From Clostridia bacterium (GTDB taxonomy: Bacteria > Bacillota > Clostridia > Oscillospirales > CAG-272), in contig JAFTJZ010000026.1 of assembly GCA_017456145.1 (NCBI GenBank), positions 140,699 to 204,698 of the forward strand: a stretch of DNA of 64,000 nt, given 5' to 3'. The translations under genes and the position numbers were made by a program. This document shows, in pieces, positions 55,399 through 64,000 of the stretch. Under the pieces are notes generated by a model. That model did not search any database. It was not told the DNA's origin and saw only the letters and a list, made by a program, of their open reading frames with translations. Position 1 is the first letter of the stretch. Every line of letters starts with the position of its first letter.

Positions 55399-56901
55399 AT
55401 GAGATTACATTTGGAAGGGAATATTAACACATACTATGTGCAGACGCTGTGCATGATCTTTTTCCCGGGGAGTAAATTCTCCGAGGAGGCGCAAGCTGAT
55501 CCGACAAGCCCCGCGCTGTCTTTGCGAGTGGTGGAGGATGCCGACGGCTGTACCGCTTATGCATCCATGTCCTATCATGAAAGAACGGCCACCGCGGATG
55601 CAAGCTTTGCATATCGCACGGACATCACCAAGGAGCGCACGCGCAAATTGGCAGCCGGTGCTGCGGTTATGAGGGCGGGCGAGCAGCTTCTTGGCTATCG
55701 CCCCTCCTGGGGTATGATGACCGGGGTGCGCCCCTCAAAGCTCGCTATGGAGCTGTTATTGAAGGGAAAGAGCCCGGAGCAAGCTGTCGAAACATTGATC
55801 GATGAATTTTTCGCCCTTCCCAAAAAGGCATCGCTTGCGACAGAGGTAGCAAGGCGTGAAAAGGAAATGCTCGCAGGGCACTCGATCCGAGATTGCAGCC
55901 TATACGTTTCGATTCCGTTCTGTCCGACGCGCTGTGCCTACTGTTCGTTTGTTTCCTATACCTCACAGCGCTTGCTTTCCCTGATCCCCGACTATCTTAC
56001 CGCGCTTTGCGAGGATGTGCGGCTGCTCTTGCAAAAGATCCGTTCTCTTGGACTGAACTTAAAAACGATTTACATCGGTGGCGGTACACCTACCATTTTA
56101 CAGCCGGATCAGCTGCGATTGCTCCTGCATACCATAGAGCAAGGATGCGATGTGACTGCACTGGAGGAATATACACTGGAATCCGGGCGTCCCGATACCA
56201 TCACGGCGGAGAAGTTTCGGGTGGCGAAAGAATACGGTGTCGGCAGAGTCAGTGTCAATCCCCAGACCCTCTCGGATGAGGTGCTGCACCGCATCGGGCG
56301 CGACCATACTACGGAGCAGTTCCTGCGTGCCTTTGACATCGCAAGAGAAGTCGGGATCCCTTGCATCAACACCGATCTGATCGCAGGACTTCCCGGGGAC
56401 AACTTTGCAAGCTTTTCACAATCCTTGGATAAAATTCTTGAGCTGCACCCGGAAAACTTGACCGTACATACCTTCTGTGTCAAAAAAGCCGCAGATATTT
56501 TGCATCAGGATCAGAATATTTACTCCTTGCACGGCGGCGATGCGGGCAAGTGCGTGGATTATTCTCAGATCCGCGCACCGATGAAGGGTTATGTACCATA
56601 TTATATGTATCGACAGAAAAATACCGTCGGCAATTTTGAGAATGTCGGCTTTTCGCTCCCGGGATTTGAGGGGCGATATAACGTATACATGATGGAGGAA
56701 TTTCATTCTGTGTTCGCAGCGGGTGCGGGCGCGGTAACCAAGGCGGTGGAATATACCCCCGATGGCAGCGCTCCCCCCAAGATCGCACGTTTTTTCAATC
56801 ATAAGTATCCCTTTGAGTATTTGCGTGATCACGGAACGGAGATCTCCTCCAAGCTTGAGTTCATCGAAAAGTTCTACGACGAGCGGGGAATTACCGAGTG
56901 A
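55399..56901 (+). CDS. hemZ: Oxygen-independent coproporphyrinogen dehydrogenase HemZ
   Basis: A radical SAM enzyme of the HemN/HemZ family linked to anaerobic haem synthesis. The 500 residues have a HemZ-type N-terminal domain (about 1-160) and the Cys175-x3-Cys179-x2-Cys182 cluster (SIPFCPTRCAYCSF). GGGTPT and NTDLIAGLPGD follow in the radical SAM core. No other haem genes are in the window, so a role in another tetrapyrrole or salvage step is possible. Confidence 0.93.
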   Translation: MRLHLEGNINTYYVQTLCMIFFPGSKFSEEAQADPTSPALSLRVVEDADGCTAYASMSYHERTATADASFAYRTDITKERTRKLAAGAAVMRAGEQLLGYRPSWGMMTGVRPSKLAMELLLKGKSPEQAVETLIDEFFALPKKASLATEVARREKEMLAGHSIRDCSLYVSIPFCPTRCAYCSFVSYTSQRLLSLIPDYLTALCEDVRLLLQKIRSLGLNLKTIYIGGGTPTILQPDQLRLLLHTIEQGCDVTALEEYTLESGRPDTITAEKFRVAKEYGVGRVSVNPQTLSDEVLHRIGRDHTTEQFLRAFDIAREVGIPCINTDLIAGLPGDNFASFSQSLDKILELHPENLTVHTFCVKKAADILHQDQNIYSLHGGDAGKCVDYSQIRAPMKGYVPYYMYRQKNTVGNFENVGFSLPGFEGRYNVYMMEEFHSVFAAGAGAVTKAVEYTPDGSAPPKIARFFNHKYPFEYLRDHGTEISSKLEFIEKFYDERGITE

Positions 56902-56964
56902 TTTTACCCCGACGCACCTCGCTCTTGTCATGATCTTTTCGTGACGAGATAGAAGGAGGATTCT

Positions 56965-57897
56965 ATGTCAGAGTTGATTGCTAAAACTACGTTCACCGAT
57001 CAGGTCACAGCACGCGCTTATGTCGAATCGTGTGAGAACGCCTTCGCTGCACAGGTGCAGAAGGTTGCAGAGCGTATTCTGGAGCACCCAGAGTGTAAGC
57101 TCTTGGGACTTGGCGGACCGACCTGCGCGGGAAAATCCACCACGGCAAAACACCTTATCCACCGTCTTGAGGCGGAGGGAAAGCACGTCCATATCATCTC
57201 TATTGATGATTTTTTCCGCGACCAACCTGAGATCCGTACGCCGAAGGGGAACGGTCATGAGTACCGAAAGGTCGACCTTGACTCCATCGATGCATTGGAC
57301 TTTCCGCTGTTTTGCCGCTGCGTGGATGAGCTGATGCACAATGGTGTGACGCAGATTCCGCGCTATGATCTTTCCGTCAGCCGACGCACGGGCAGCGAGG
57401 AATATCGTATCAAAGACGAAAATGATCTCTTCCTTTTTGAAGGGATCCAGACCGTTTATCCCGAGATTACCGATCTTCTGGAGCAATACCCTTATTTCAG
57501 TATGTTTATCTGTGTCAGACGCGATCTGCGTCTTGGGGAAACCGTGTTTCACCCCAATCGCATTCGTCTGATGCGCCGCCTGGTTCGCGACTATTACCGC
57601 CGCGCCGCAACGCCTGATTTTACGCTATTTTTATGGGAGGGCGTGCGAGAAAACGAGGAACGCGGCATTTTCCCGTTTGCCGACCACTGCATGGCACAGC
57701 TCGATTCCACCATGGGATATGAGATTGGTATGCTGCGTCCTTATCTTGAAACCATTTTACCCACCATCCTTGACTCGGATGCCTACGGCAAAATCGCCGC
57801 GGACATTCTTCACGATATACAATCCGCACAGCCGCTCTCACCCGAGCTTTTGCCCGAGATCGCGCTGTATCGGGAATTTGTCGGTAAAGTAAACTGA
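56965..57897 (+). CDS. Uridine kinase-like nucleoside kinase
   Basis: A 310-residue P-loop kinase with GGPTCAGKSTTAKHL near 49-63, ISIDDFF (catalytic Asp region) near 85, and a lid-like segment RRLVRDYYRRAATPDFTL. The N-terminal 45 residues are unlike classical Udk but typical of clostridial nucleoside kinase homologues. AAGGAGG precedes ATG 56965. Likely pyrimidine nucleoside salvage; substrate not proven. Confidence 0.85.
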   Translation: MSELIAKTTFTDQVTARAYVESCENAFAAQVQKVAERILEHPECKLLGLGGPTCAGKSTTAKHLIHRLEAEGKHVHIISIDDFFRDQPEIRTPKGNGHEYRKVDLDSIDALDFPLFCRCVDELMHNGVTQIPRYDLSVSRRTGSEEYRIKDENDLFLFEGIQTVYPEITDLLEQYPYFSMFICVRRDLRLGETVFHPNRIRLMRRLVRDYYRRAATPDFTLFLWEGVRENEERGIFPFADHCMAQLDSTMGYEIGMLRPYLETILPTILDSDAYGKIAADILHDIQSAQPLSPELLPEIALYREFVGKVN

Positions 57898-57952
57898 TAT
57901 CGACACTCCCCGCGAATTTCAAAACAATTCCAATGAAAATGAGGATCAGACG

Positions 57953-59248
57953 ATGAAAATATTATTGAAGAATGCAACCCTTCTCAAGGAGGCCGGCTTT
58001 GGTACGGAGCCCGTACAGCTTGCGATTACGGAGGATAAGATCACATATATCGGCAAGGATCTGCTTGTTGAAGATGAATACGACCGCGTCATAGATTGTA
58101 AGGAAAATCTGATCATGCCCGCGTTTTATAATGCGCATTGTCATGCGGCAATGACACTGTTCCGCGGTTATGGCGAGGATCTTCCGCTGCGCCGTTGGCT
58201 GGATGAAAAGATCCTACCCGCTGAAGAAAAGCTGAGTTTCCGCAGCGCTTATTACGGAACCAAGCTCGCCATTGCAGAGATGATCAAAAACGGCATCGTT
58301 TCGTTTACGGATATGTATATGTTTGAGGATGCTGCTGCGGAGGCTGTGCTTGAGACCGGCGTCAAAGCCAATATATCCCGCTGCATCGTTTCCTTTGAGG
58401 ACAACATGCGCAGAGAAGAGGACGCTCGCTTTGCCGAGGCGGTTCGTCTTGCGGAGCAATATCACGGCGCGGGCGAGGATCGTTTGCGCGTTGACATGGC
58501 TCTTCACGCGGAATATACCAACAAGGATGCCACCTGCCGCTACGTCGCGGAATTTGCGAAGGAGCACGGTTTGCGGATGCAGCTGCACACAAGCGAGACC
58601 CGCGCCGAGCAGGAAGAGTGTCTGGCACGTCGCGGCGGACTGACACCCATCGGCTATTTTGCCTCGTTGGGTGTTCTGGACGTTCCTACATCTGCGGCGC
58701 ATTGCGTTTATGTGACCGACGAGGATCTTGCGATTATGAAGGAGAAAGGCGTTTATGCCGTTCATAACCCCACCAGCAACTTAAAGCTCGGCAGCGGGGT
58801 AATGCCTCTGCGCAAGGTCATGGATGCAGGTGTCACCGTTGCTCTCGGTACCGACGGCGCAGCATCCAACAATTCTCTGGACATTCTCAAGGAGCTGCAG
58901 CTCGCGTCCGTACTGCATAAAGGTGTCAATTGTGATCCCACCGTTATCACCGCGGATATGATGCCGGCGCTTGCCACCAGAAACGGTGCGCTCTCTCAAG
59001 GCAGAGAGGATTGCGGCAAGATCGAGCTCGGTGCCAAGGCCGACCTGATCATGATCGACATGAATGCAGTGAATAACGTACCCAGCTATGATTCCACCGT
59101 TTCTCTTTGCTACAGTGCCAATACCTCCAATGTAATACTTACCATGTGTGACGGACGCATACTGTATGAAAACGGTGCATATACTTCCATTGATATCGAA
59201 TGCCTGCGCTTTGAATCCCGTCAGGTTATTCGTCGCTATTTCAATTAA
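57953..59248 (+). CDS. Amidohydrolase of the MtaD (5-methylthioadenosine/S-adenosylhomocysteine deaminase) family
   Basis: A metal-dependent deaminase of the 431-residue length usual for this group. Metal ligands are visible in NAHCHAAMTLFRGYGEDLPL (near 61), LHTSET (near 212), SAAHCVYVTDED and LGTDGAASNNSLDI. Members deaminate MTA, SAH or related purine nucleosides; chlorohydrolases share the fold. The adjacent nucleoside kinase fits purine or nucleoside salvage. Confidence 0.88.
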   Translation: MKILLKNATLLKEAGFGTEPVQLAITEDKITYIGKDLLVEDEYDRVIDCKENLIMPAFYNAHCHAAMTLFRGYGEDLPLRRWLDEKILPAEEKLSFRSAYYGTKLAIAEMIKNGIVSFTDMYMFEDAAAEAVLETGVKANISRCIVSFEDNMRREEDARFAEAVRLAEQYHGAGEDRLRVDMALHAEYTNKDATCRYVAEFAKEHGLRMQLHTSETRAEQEECLARRGGLTPIGYFASLGVLDVPTSAAHCVYVTDEDLAIMKEKGVYAVHNPTSNLKLGSGVMPLRKVMDAGVTVALGTDGAASNNSLDILKELQLASVLHKGVNCDPTVITADMMPALATRNGALSQGREDCGKIELGAKADLIMIDMNAVNNVPSYDSTVSLCYSANTSNVILTMCDGRILYENGAYTSIDIECLRFESRQVIRRYFN

Positions 59249-59267
59249 GGAAGGGTACGAGAGTATT

Positions 59268-60998
59268 ATGTTCGTTCGACGCGCAGACGCCCACACCAAG
59301 CATTCAAAGAATGAGACAGCCCACTCACAAGGGAGTGCTGTCGGGAAAACATTTTTTTCAGGTGTGTTGGTTCTGACGCTGTCCACCGTTCTTGTTAAGA
59401 TTATCGGACTTTTCTATAAAATTCCCATGCTGCGCTATCTTGGTTCCGTCGGCATGGGATATTTTAACGCAGCATACGAGTGGTATGCCATGCTTTGTGT
59501 GATCACCACGGCGGGGCTGCCGATAGCCGTTTCAATGCTGATCTCCAAGGAAAACAGTCAACAGGGAACGAAAGCGATGCGCGCCCGTGCCATTCGCCGT
59601 ATCGAGCGTCTGTCGATGCGAATCTTTCTGATCTTTGGCTTGATTGGCAGCGTGGTTCTGTTTTTCGGCGCCGGATTCATCTCCGATCTGATCGACAGTC
59701 CCATGACGGTTTATGCGCTCCGTGCCGTTGCACCAACCATGTTTTTTTCGTGTGTCAGCGCATCTTATCGCGGTTATTTTCAAGGATTTCAGAACATGAA
59801 ACCTACTGCGATCTCGCAGCTGATCGAGGCGGTGGGCAAGCTGGTCTTGGGGATTGCTTTTGCGCATCTTGCCAAGCGCGCCGGCATGGATGAGGCGCAC
59901 ATCGCCGCATTTGCCATGCTCGGCTTGAGCCTTGGTGTTGCGATTGCCTGTCTTTACCTTGCCATATACCGTGCACGATATACTATCGGTGCGACAAGCT
60001 CGGAAAATGTCGGACATGACACCCGCCGTCCACTTACGGTACGGGCCACTTCTCCTCTCTTACGTCAGTTGTTGACCATTGCCGTTCCCGTAACGCTCAG
60101 CTCCTCGGTTCTCTCATTGACAAAGATCGTCGATATGGCGATGATTTTACGGTGTTTGCAGGAGATTGGATACACCACCGAGGAAGCGAATGCACTTTAT
60201 GGCATTTATACCACCATGGCAGTCCCCATCTTTAATCTGGTCCCGGCACTTTTGACGTCGGTCTCCTTGGCTCTCATTCCGACGCTGTCCGCGCAAATCA
60301 GCGTTGGAGATCATCAGGCGCAAAAGGATACGGTCAGTGCGGCCATGCGTCTGACCGCGCTTCTTTCGTTGCCGGCCTCGCTTGCACTTGCTCTCTATAG
60401 CCGCCCTGTGTTATCTCTCTTGTTTCACCCCGATATGCAGGATCTTGCATCTGCTGCTCCGATGCTCTCCTTGCTTGCCGTCTCGGTTGCGTTTTCCGGA
60501 ATGATCACGACAACCAACGCTACACTGCAAGCCTTTGGACAGGTGCGAGTTCCCATCGTCTCTATGCTGTTCGGCTCCGCTGTCAAGCTGCTCAGCGCAT
60601 ATATTTTGATCTCACAGCCCGACATCAACATCTTGGGTGCCCCAATCAGCACCTTGCTTTGCAACAGTGTGATCGTCGGAATCAATTTGCAGGTGCTGTA
60701 CCGCCGCACGGGAGTTGGCGGCGAGGTAAATAAAACACTGCTGCAGCCGCTGGCGGTCTCCTTGCCCTCCGTTGGGATTCCTGCCGCAATTGTCGCATAC
60801 TTGATTAAGCTTGGATTTGATGAGAGGATTCTGTTTGTCTCGGCCGTGCCTCTGACGATCCTGCTGCTTGCCGCTCTGTCCTTGCGCTTTGGTATTGTCG
60901 GAGTACGTGAATTATCTTCTACTCCTATCGGACTCCGCCTGAAACGGGTAGCAATGCGCCTGCCGTTTTGCCGTAAAATCATGAAAAGGATTGAATAA
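59268..60998 (+). CDS. SpoVB/YabM-like MOP-superfamily flippase
   Basis: A 576-residue polytopic membrane protein of the polysaccharide-transport (MOP/MurJ-like) group, with about 14 hydrophobic segments starting FFSGVLVLTLSTVLVKIIGLFYKIPMLRYLG. The downstream order mazG-hup-rqcP-yabP-yabQ-divIC mirrors yabM-yabN-yabO-yabP-yabQ-divIC of Bacillus, which points to the SpoVB/YabM role in spore-cortex or envelope lipid-linked precursor flipping. ATG 59268 is chosen at the basic N-terminus. Confidence 0.88.
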   Translation: MFVRRADAHTKHSKNETAHSQGSAVGKTFFSGVLVLTLSTVLVKIIGLFYKIPMLRYLGSVGMGYFNAAYEWYAMLCVITTAGLPIAVSMLISKENSQQGTKAMRARAIRRIERLSMRIFLIFGLIGSVVLFFGAGFISDLIDSPMTVYALRAVAPTMFFSCVSASYRGYFQGFQNMKPTAISQLIEAVGKLVLGIAFAHLAKRAGMDEAHIAAFAMLGLSLGVAIACLYLAIYRARYTIGATSSENVGHDTRRPLTVRATSPLLRQLLTIAVPVTLSSSVLSLTKIVDMAMILRCLQEIGYTTEEANALYGIYTTMAVPIFNLVPALLTSVSLALIPTLSAQISVGDHQAQKDTVSAAMRLTALLSLPASLALALYSRPVLSLLFHPDMQDLASAAPMLSLLAVSVAFSGMITTTNATLQAFGQVRVPIVSMLFGSAVKLLSAYILISQPDINILGAPISTLLCNSVIVGINLQVLYRRTGVGGEVNKTLLQPLAVSLPSVGIPAAIVAYLIKLGFDERILFVSAVPLTILLLAALSLRFGIVGVRELSSTPIGLRLKRVAMRLPFCRKIMKRIE

Positions 60999-61025
60999 AG
61001 ATTGAAAAAGAAAGGAAATGATACA

Positions 61026-61748
61026 ATGAACACACAGGAACAAAATCAAGCTCTTATCCGCGCACTGCTTGCCAAGGAAACGTACAACTTTGATGATCTT
61101 TGCTGCATCGTGAGCGTGCTGCGCGGTGAAAGAGGCTGCCCATGGGATATTGAGCAGACGCACCATTCCATCCGAAAGGGTATGATCGAGGAATGTTATG
61201 AGGTCGTCGAGGCGATCGATACCGACAACACCGCGCTTTTGCGGGAGGAGCTTGGGGATGTTTTACTGCAGATCGTCTTTCATGCAGATATTGAAAAGGA
61301 CGCAGGAAATTTCAATATCGACGACGTGGCGCATGATGAATGCATCAAGATGATTCACCGCCATCCCCACGTCTTCGGTTCGGTACAGGCTGATACCTCC
61401 GAGAAGGTACTGGAAAACTGGGAGCTCATCAAGAATGAGGAAAAACAGCGTATTTCACTTTCGGACAAGCTCAATTCCATCCCTCCCATGCTCCCCGCAC
61501 TGATGCGGGCCTCCAAAGTTGCAAAGAAAACGGAATATGCGCAGGCGATGTCGCCGTCTGCCATGATCGAGCAAATCAAGGCGCAGCTTGATGCGCTTGA
61601 GCGCGAAGGAGCGGATCAAGCGGCGATGCTTGGTGAAATTCTGATGAACACAACCGCACTCTGCCGAAAATATGACGTTGACGCAGAGGAGGCTCTCACA
61701 GCCACCACAAATACCATGATCGCGCGGGTCGCAAGCGAAGAGAGCTGA
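61026..61748 (+). CDS. mazG: Nucleoside triphosphate pyrophosphohydrolase MazG
   Basis: MazG hydrolyses NTPs to NMPs, clearing faulty nucleotides. The 240 residues have LRGERGCPWDIEQTHHSIR and the EECYEVVEAID...EELGDVLLQIVFH metal-binding helices. The Bacillus equivalent YabN carries a methylase domain fused to MazG; here only MazG is present. ATG 61026 follows AAAGGAAA. Confidence 0.95.
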   Translation: MNTQEQNQALIRALLAKETYNFDDLCCIVSVLRGERGCPWDIEQTHHSIRKGMIEECYEVVEAIDTDNTALLREELGDVLLQIVFHADIEKDAGNFNIDDVAHDECIKMIHRHPHVFGSVQADTSEKVLENWELIKNEEKQRISLSDKLNSIPPMLPALMRASKVAKKTEYAQAMSPSAMIEQIKAQLDALEREGADQAAMLGEILMNTTALCRKYDVDAEEALTATTNTMIARVASEES

Positions 61749-61815
61749 CAGATCTGATATCGGGTGAAATACTTAAAAATTTTCAGGAAAAAATTCAAAA
61801 ATAATGCAAAAGCCC

Positions 61816-61844
61816 TTGAAAAACAAGGAAAAATGTGATATACT
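61816..61844 (+). promoter_or_regulatory. Promoter of hup
   Basis: TTGAAA (61816-61821), 17 bp, TATACT (61839-61844), about 65 bp before hup. Confidence 0.8.
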
Positions 61845-61909
61845 ATAAAAAAGTCATTATAAAAAGACTATATAAATTTTATTTGCTTATTTTGAAAGGA
61901 AACATGATC

Positions 61910-62182
61910 ATGAACAAGTCCCAGTTGATCGATGCCGTTGCACTGAAGAGCGGCATGAAGAAAAAGGAAGCAGAGCTCGCAGTCAATGCTATGACCGAGG
62001 CAATTGTTGAGGCAATGAAGAACGGTGAGAGAGTCCAGCTTGTCGGTTTCGGCACCTTTGAGGTAAAGTCCCGTGATGCAAGAACAGCTCGTAACCCTAA
62101 GACCGGTGAATCGATTGAGGTCCCTGCAAGCAAGCACCCTGCCTTCAGTGCAAGCAAGGCTCTCAAGGATCAGCTCAACTGA
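61910..62182 (+). CDS. hup: DNA-binding protein HU
   Basis: A 90-residue HU-type histone-like protein (MNKSQLIDAVALKSGMKKKEAE, GFGTFEVKSRDARTARNPKTGE) that bends and compacts DNA. ATG 61910 has GAAAGGA with 9-nt spacing; ATG 61904 is too close. It lies inside the spo/div block, as in many Clostridia, and is 7 bp from rqcP. Confidence 0.97.
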   Translation: MNKSQLIDAVALKSGMKKKEAELAVNAMTEAIVEAMKNGERVQLVGFGTFEVKSRDARTARNPKTGESIEVPASKHPAFSASKALKDQLN

Positions 62183-62189
62183 TGAACAG

Positions 62190-62432
62190 ATGCGTCTTGA
62201 TAAATATCTCAAGGTTTCTCGTATCATAAAACGGCGCACGGTGGCAAATGATGCCTGTGACAATGCACACGTGACCGCAAACGGAAGACCCGCCAAAGCA
62301 TCGTATGACGTCAAGGTCGGGGACATTTTGGAGATAACCTTTGGTGAGCGTACCTTGAAAATACGTGTCCTTGCCGTGCAGGAGCACGTGGGCAAGGCCG
62401 CCGCGTCCGAGCTTTACGAGGTCGTGGAATAA
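62190..62432 (+). CDS. rqcP: S4-domain ribosome quality-control protein RqcP
   Basis: An 80-residue S4 RNA-binding protein (MRLDKYLKVSRIIKRRTVANDA) of the YabO/RqcP family, which helps RqcH add C-terminal tails on stalled 50S subunits. ATG 62190 starts 8 bp after the hup stop without a strong ribosome-binding site, suggesting coupling to hup. Confidence 0.93.
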   Translation: MRLDKYLKVSRIIKRRTVANDACDNAHVTANGRPAKASYDVKVGDILEITFGERTLKIRVLAVQEHVGKAAASELYEVVE

Positions 62433-62441
62433 ATGACACAA

Positions 62442-62478
62442 CTCCCGCATATACTCCATTAGTGAATGTATGCGGGAG
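62442..62478 (+). promoter_or_regulatory. Hairpin masking the yabP ribosome-binding site
   Basis: CTCCCGCATA (62442-62451) pairs perfectly with TATGCGGGAG (62469-62478). The 3' arm contains most of the GGGAGG ribosome-binding site of yabP. There is no U run, so it is not a terminator. Confidence 0.65.
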
Positions 62479-62485
62479 GAATGTT

Positions 62486-62779
62486 ATGAGCGAAAATAAA
62501 AATACAGAAAGTGAGAAGAATCCTCACGACTTTGCGGTAAGTGAGCGCGCCCACGTGGAAATTCGCGGTATGACCGAGGTCATCAGCTTTGATGAGAATG
62601 CGGTCGTTCTTGCGACCACAGGCGGAAACATGAGTATCGAGGGCACGGGACTTCGCGTGAATATACTTGATGTAAAAGAAGGTAACGTCAGCGTCGACGG
62701 GCACATTGATTGCATTTATTACTTCGATCCCACCAGCAAGCAGATCACGCGCGGGTGGTTTGGAAGATTGTTCCATTGA
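62486..62779 (+). CDS. yabP: Sporulation protein YabP
   Basis: A 97-residue protein with the YabP core (HVEIRGMTEVISFDENAVVLATTGGNMSIEG). YabP is made in the mother cell and needed for spore formation. ATG 62486 lies 7 nt after GGGAGG; the in-frame GTG at 62462 lies within the hairpin and is rejected. yabQ follows by 8 bp. Confidence 0.93.
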   Translation: MSENKNTESEKNPHDFAVSERAHVEIRGMTEVISFDENAVVLATTGGNMSIEGTGLRVNILDVKEGNVSVDGHIDCIYYFDPTSKQITRGWFGRLFH

Positions 62780-62787
62780 GGATAGAC

Positions 62788-63552
62788 ATGGAGGTTTCAC
62801 AGATAGCGCTTGCACAGATGCTGCTGTCCTGCTTTCTTTGCGGTATCGCAATGGGCTTTTGCTATGAGCTGCTGCGTTTGCCGAGAATTTTGCTATTCGG
62901 CGATTTGTTGCCATATGCAGCCGTATTGCAAAAAAAGCTGACACTTTCCATGTCACTGCGCCCGATTTCTTCCCGAGGACACTCCTGTGATCAAGAAGAA
63001 TCGTGTCGCCTTCCCGAGGAATCCGGCGAGGGGCAAAAGGGAAGTCGAAAAAAAACGTACCTTTCAAGTGCTCTGATGGCGATCACAGATATACTGTTTT
63101 GCTTGATTTGCGCGATCGTTTTGATTTTGGTGCTGTACGCGACAAACCACGGTGAATTTCGCCTTGTGGCACCGGGTGCCCTTTTTATAGGGATCTTGAT
63201 CAGCCGCTGTACGCTTTCCCGTGTGCTTGCTTGCTTTATGCAGGTACTGTACGTTATCGTTCGCGCAAGTATCATCCATCTTGTCGCCATTATTTTGTAC
63301 CCGTTTTTGAAATCGGGACTTGCCGTATGGCATATCAGCTTGCCGCTGCGTCAACGTCTTGCTGCTCAGCGACGCGTACGAAAGGAAAAGAGACTACAGC
63401 GCGCCGACGCAAGAAGGGAAATCAGACAAAATAAGAGACAACGTGCCAAGCAAACAGATCAAATAACCGAGCAACCGTCCCCCCGTCCCCCTCACGACGG
63501 CAGACGCGTTTTTCGCATGGGCGGTTCTCATATACATGGAATGTCAAAATAA
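62788..63552 (+). CDS. yabQ: Spore cortex biosynthesis protein YabQ, extended
   Basis: A 254-residue membrane protein whose first helix segment (LLSCFLCGIAMGFCYELLRLPR) matches YabQ. A polar insert of about 40 residues separates the first membrane region from two or three later helices. The C-terminus is a long, very basic tail (LRQRLAAQRRVRKEKRLQRADARREIRQNKRQR). Its 254 residues are more than I expect for this family. Position between yabP and divIC supports the assignment. Confidence 0.85.
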   Translation: MEVSQIALAQMLLSCFLCGIAMGFCYELLRLPRILLFGDLLPYAAVLQKKLTLSMSLRPISSRGHSCDQEESCRLPEESGEGQKGSRKKTYLSSALMAITDILFCLICAIVLILVLYATNHGEFRLVAPGALFIGILISRCTLSRVLACFMQVLYVIVRASIIHLVAIILYPFLKSGLAVWHISLPLRQRLAAQRRVRKEKRLQRADARREIRQNKRQRAKQTDQITEQPSPRPPHDGRRVFRMGGSHIHGMSK

Positions 63553-63579
63553 ATGAAGAAAAAGAAGGGAGAGTATATC

Positions 63580-63894
63580 ATGGCAAAAAATCCGATCGAT
63601 CAGCCCAAAAAACGCGGAATCGGCATCCTGATGCGACTGTTCATGCTTTTGATCCTGATCGTCAGCGCCGGTGTATTCGTCGTCAGAATGATCGATTATG
63701 CAGAGCTCTCTCGTCAGCGTGAACAGTTAAAGGCAGAAAAAGCGCAATACGAACAGACAATCGAGGAGTTAAATTATCGCTTAAATTCTCCCATCGATTA
63801 CGATGACATTATCCGCATTGCCAGAGAAAAATTGGGACTTGCTTTTCCCGATGAAACGGTTTATTACAGTGAACAAGACAACGGCGGCAAATAA
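63580..63894 (+). CDS. divIC: Septum formation initiator DivIC/FtsB
   Basis: A 104-residue bitopic division protein: basic N-terminus, one membrane helix (LMRLFMLLILIVSAGVFVV), then a coiled coil (QREQLKAEKAQYEQTIEELNYRL) and the conserved DDIIRIAREKLGLAFPDE segment. ATG 63580 is preferred over 63553 because GGGAGAG is 6 nt upstream. The last gene of the yabP-yabQ-divIC series. Confidence 0.92.
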   Translation: MAKNPIDQPKKRGIGILMRLFMLLILIVSAGVFVVRMIDYAELSRQREQLKAEKAQYEQTIEELNYRLNSPIDYDDIIRIAREKLGLAFPDETVYYSEQDNGGK

Positions 63895-63928
63895 ACTTGC
63901 CCGTTAAAATTAAGGATTGATCAATTAC

Positions 63929-64000
63929 ATGGAAAACAACAAAGGCACCACATCTGCGGTCATTGAACAAAATAGAAAAGCTACTCACGAATACTTTGTG
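63929..64000 (+). CDS. smpB: SsrA-binding protein SmpB, N-terminus only
   Basis: The last 24 codons of the window (MENNKGTTSAVIEQNRKATHEYFV) match the SmpB start, where an NRKARHDYFI motif is conserved. SmpB brings tmRNA to stalled ribosomes. The gene runs off the window. AAGGA lies 12 nt upstream. Confidence 0.72.
   Translation, partial: MENNKGTTSAVIEQNRKATHEYFV

Overview
The window looks like a chromosomal segment of a spore-forming, Gram-positive, anaerobic-type bacterium of the class Clostridia, with moderate GC. The main evidence is the sporulation-linked block spoVB-like / mazG / hup / rqcP / yabP / yabQ / divIC, which has the same order as yabM-yabN-yabO-yabP-yabQ-divIC in Bacillus. 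HemZ, an LCP cell-wall protein, a long-form HPF, CdaA, a TPP-riboswitch-controlled ThiT and a FeoAB system with a Cys-rich partner fit the same picture. Most sigma-A type promoters found here have near-consensus hexamers with exact 17-bp spacing. I cannot name the species.

Layout. 1-2.2 kb: a partial lon on the minus strand, and a candidate small RNA with its own promoter and terminator. 2.5-4 kb: infC-rpmI-rplT behind an L20-type attenuator, with an ATT start for infC. 4-18.5 kb: a long plus-strand run (TrmH-type methylase, dprA, topA, trmFO, plsX, rnc, radical SAM protein, smc, ftsY, rdgB, yhbY). 18.5-24.3 kb: nadD, yqeK, an LCP protein, rsfS, leuS and the short rpsU. 24.4-31 kb: an orphan small membrane protein, rsmI, a leaderless amidase, ligA, hpf and asd. 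asd lies between two copies of a composite palindromic repeat. 31-34 kb: the minus-strand feo iron-uptake locus with two identical-type palindromic operators. 34-41.4 kb: TPP riboswitch and thiT, rsmE, a PucR/CdaR-type regulator, an S41 protease, greA, a membrane protein and a coiled-coil/LRR lipoprotein.

41.4-43.6 kb is the least housekeeping-like part. An ECF sigma factor with its membrane partner and a separate lipoprotein gene, all visibly AT-richer than their neighbours, are bounded by three direct copies of one repeat, two of which abut stop codons. 43.7-47.2 kb: a GH38 mannosidase and a divergent orphan HPr-kinase-like P-loop protein. 47.3-57.9 kb: cdaA followed by what looks like a YbbR (CdaR) stub, an FAD oxidoreductase, recJ, rel, dtd, hemZ and a nucleoside kinase. 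57.9-64 kb: an amidohydrolase, the sporulation/division block and the first codons of smpB.

No CRISPR array, prophage, tRNA or rRNA gene or transposase was seen. The most unusual items are the repeat-bounded ECF cassettes, the composite repeat around asd, the candidate RNA upstream of lon, the leaderless amidase behind a sigma-K-like promoter, the truncated CdaR-like protein, and RNA hairpins that overlap the ribosome-binding sites of the LCP gene and yabP.
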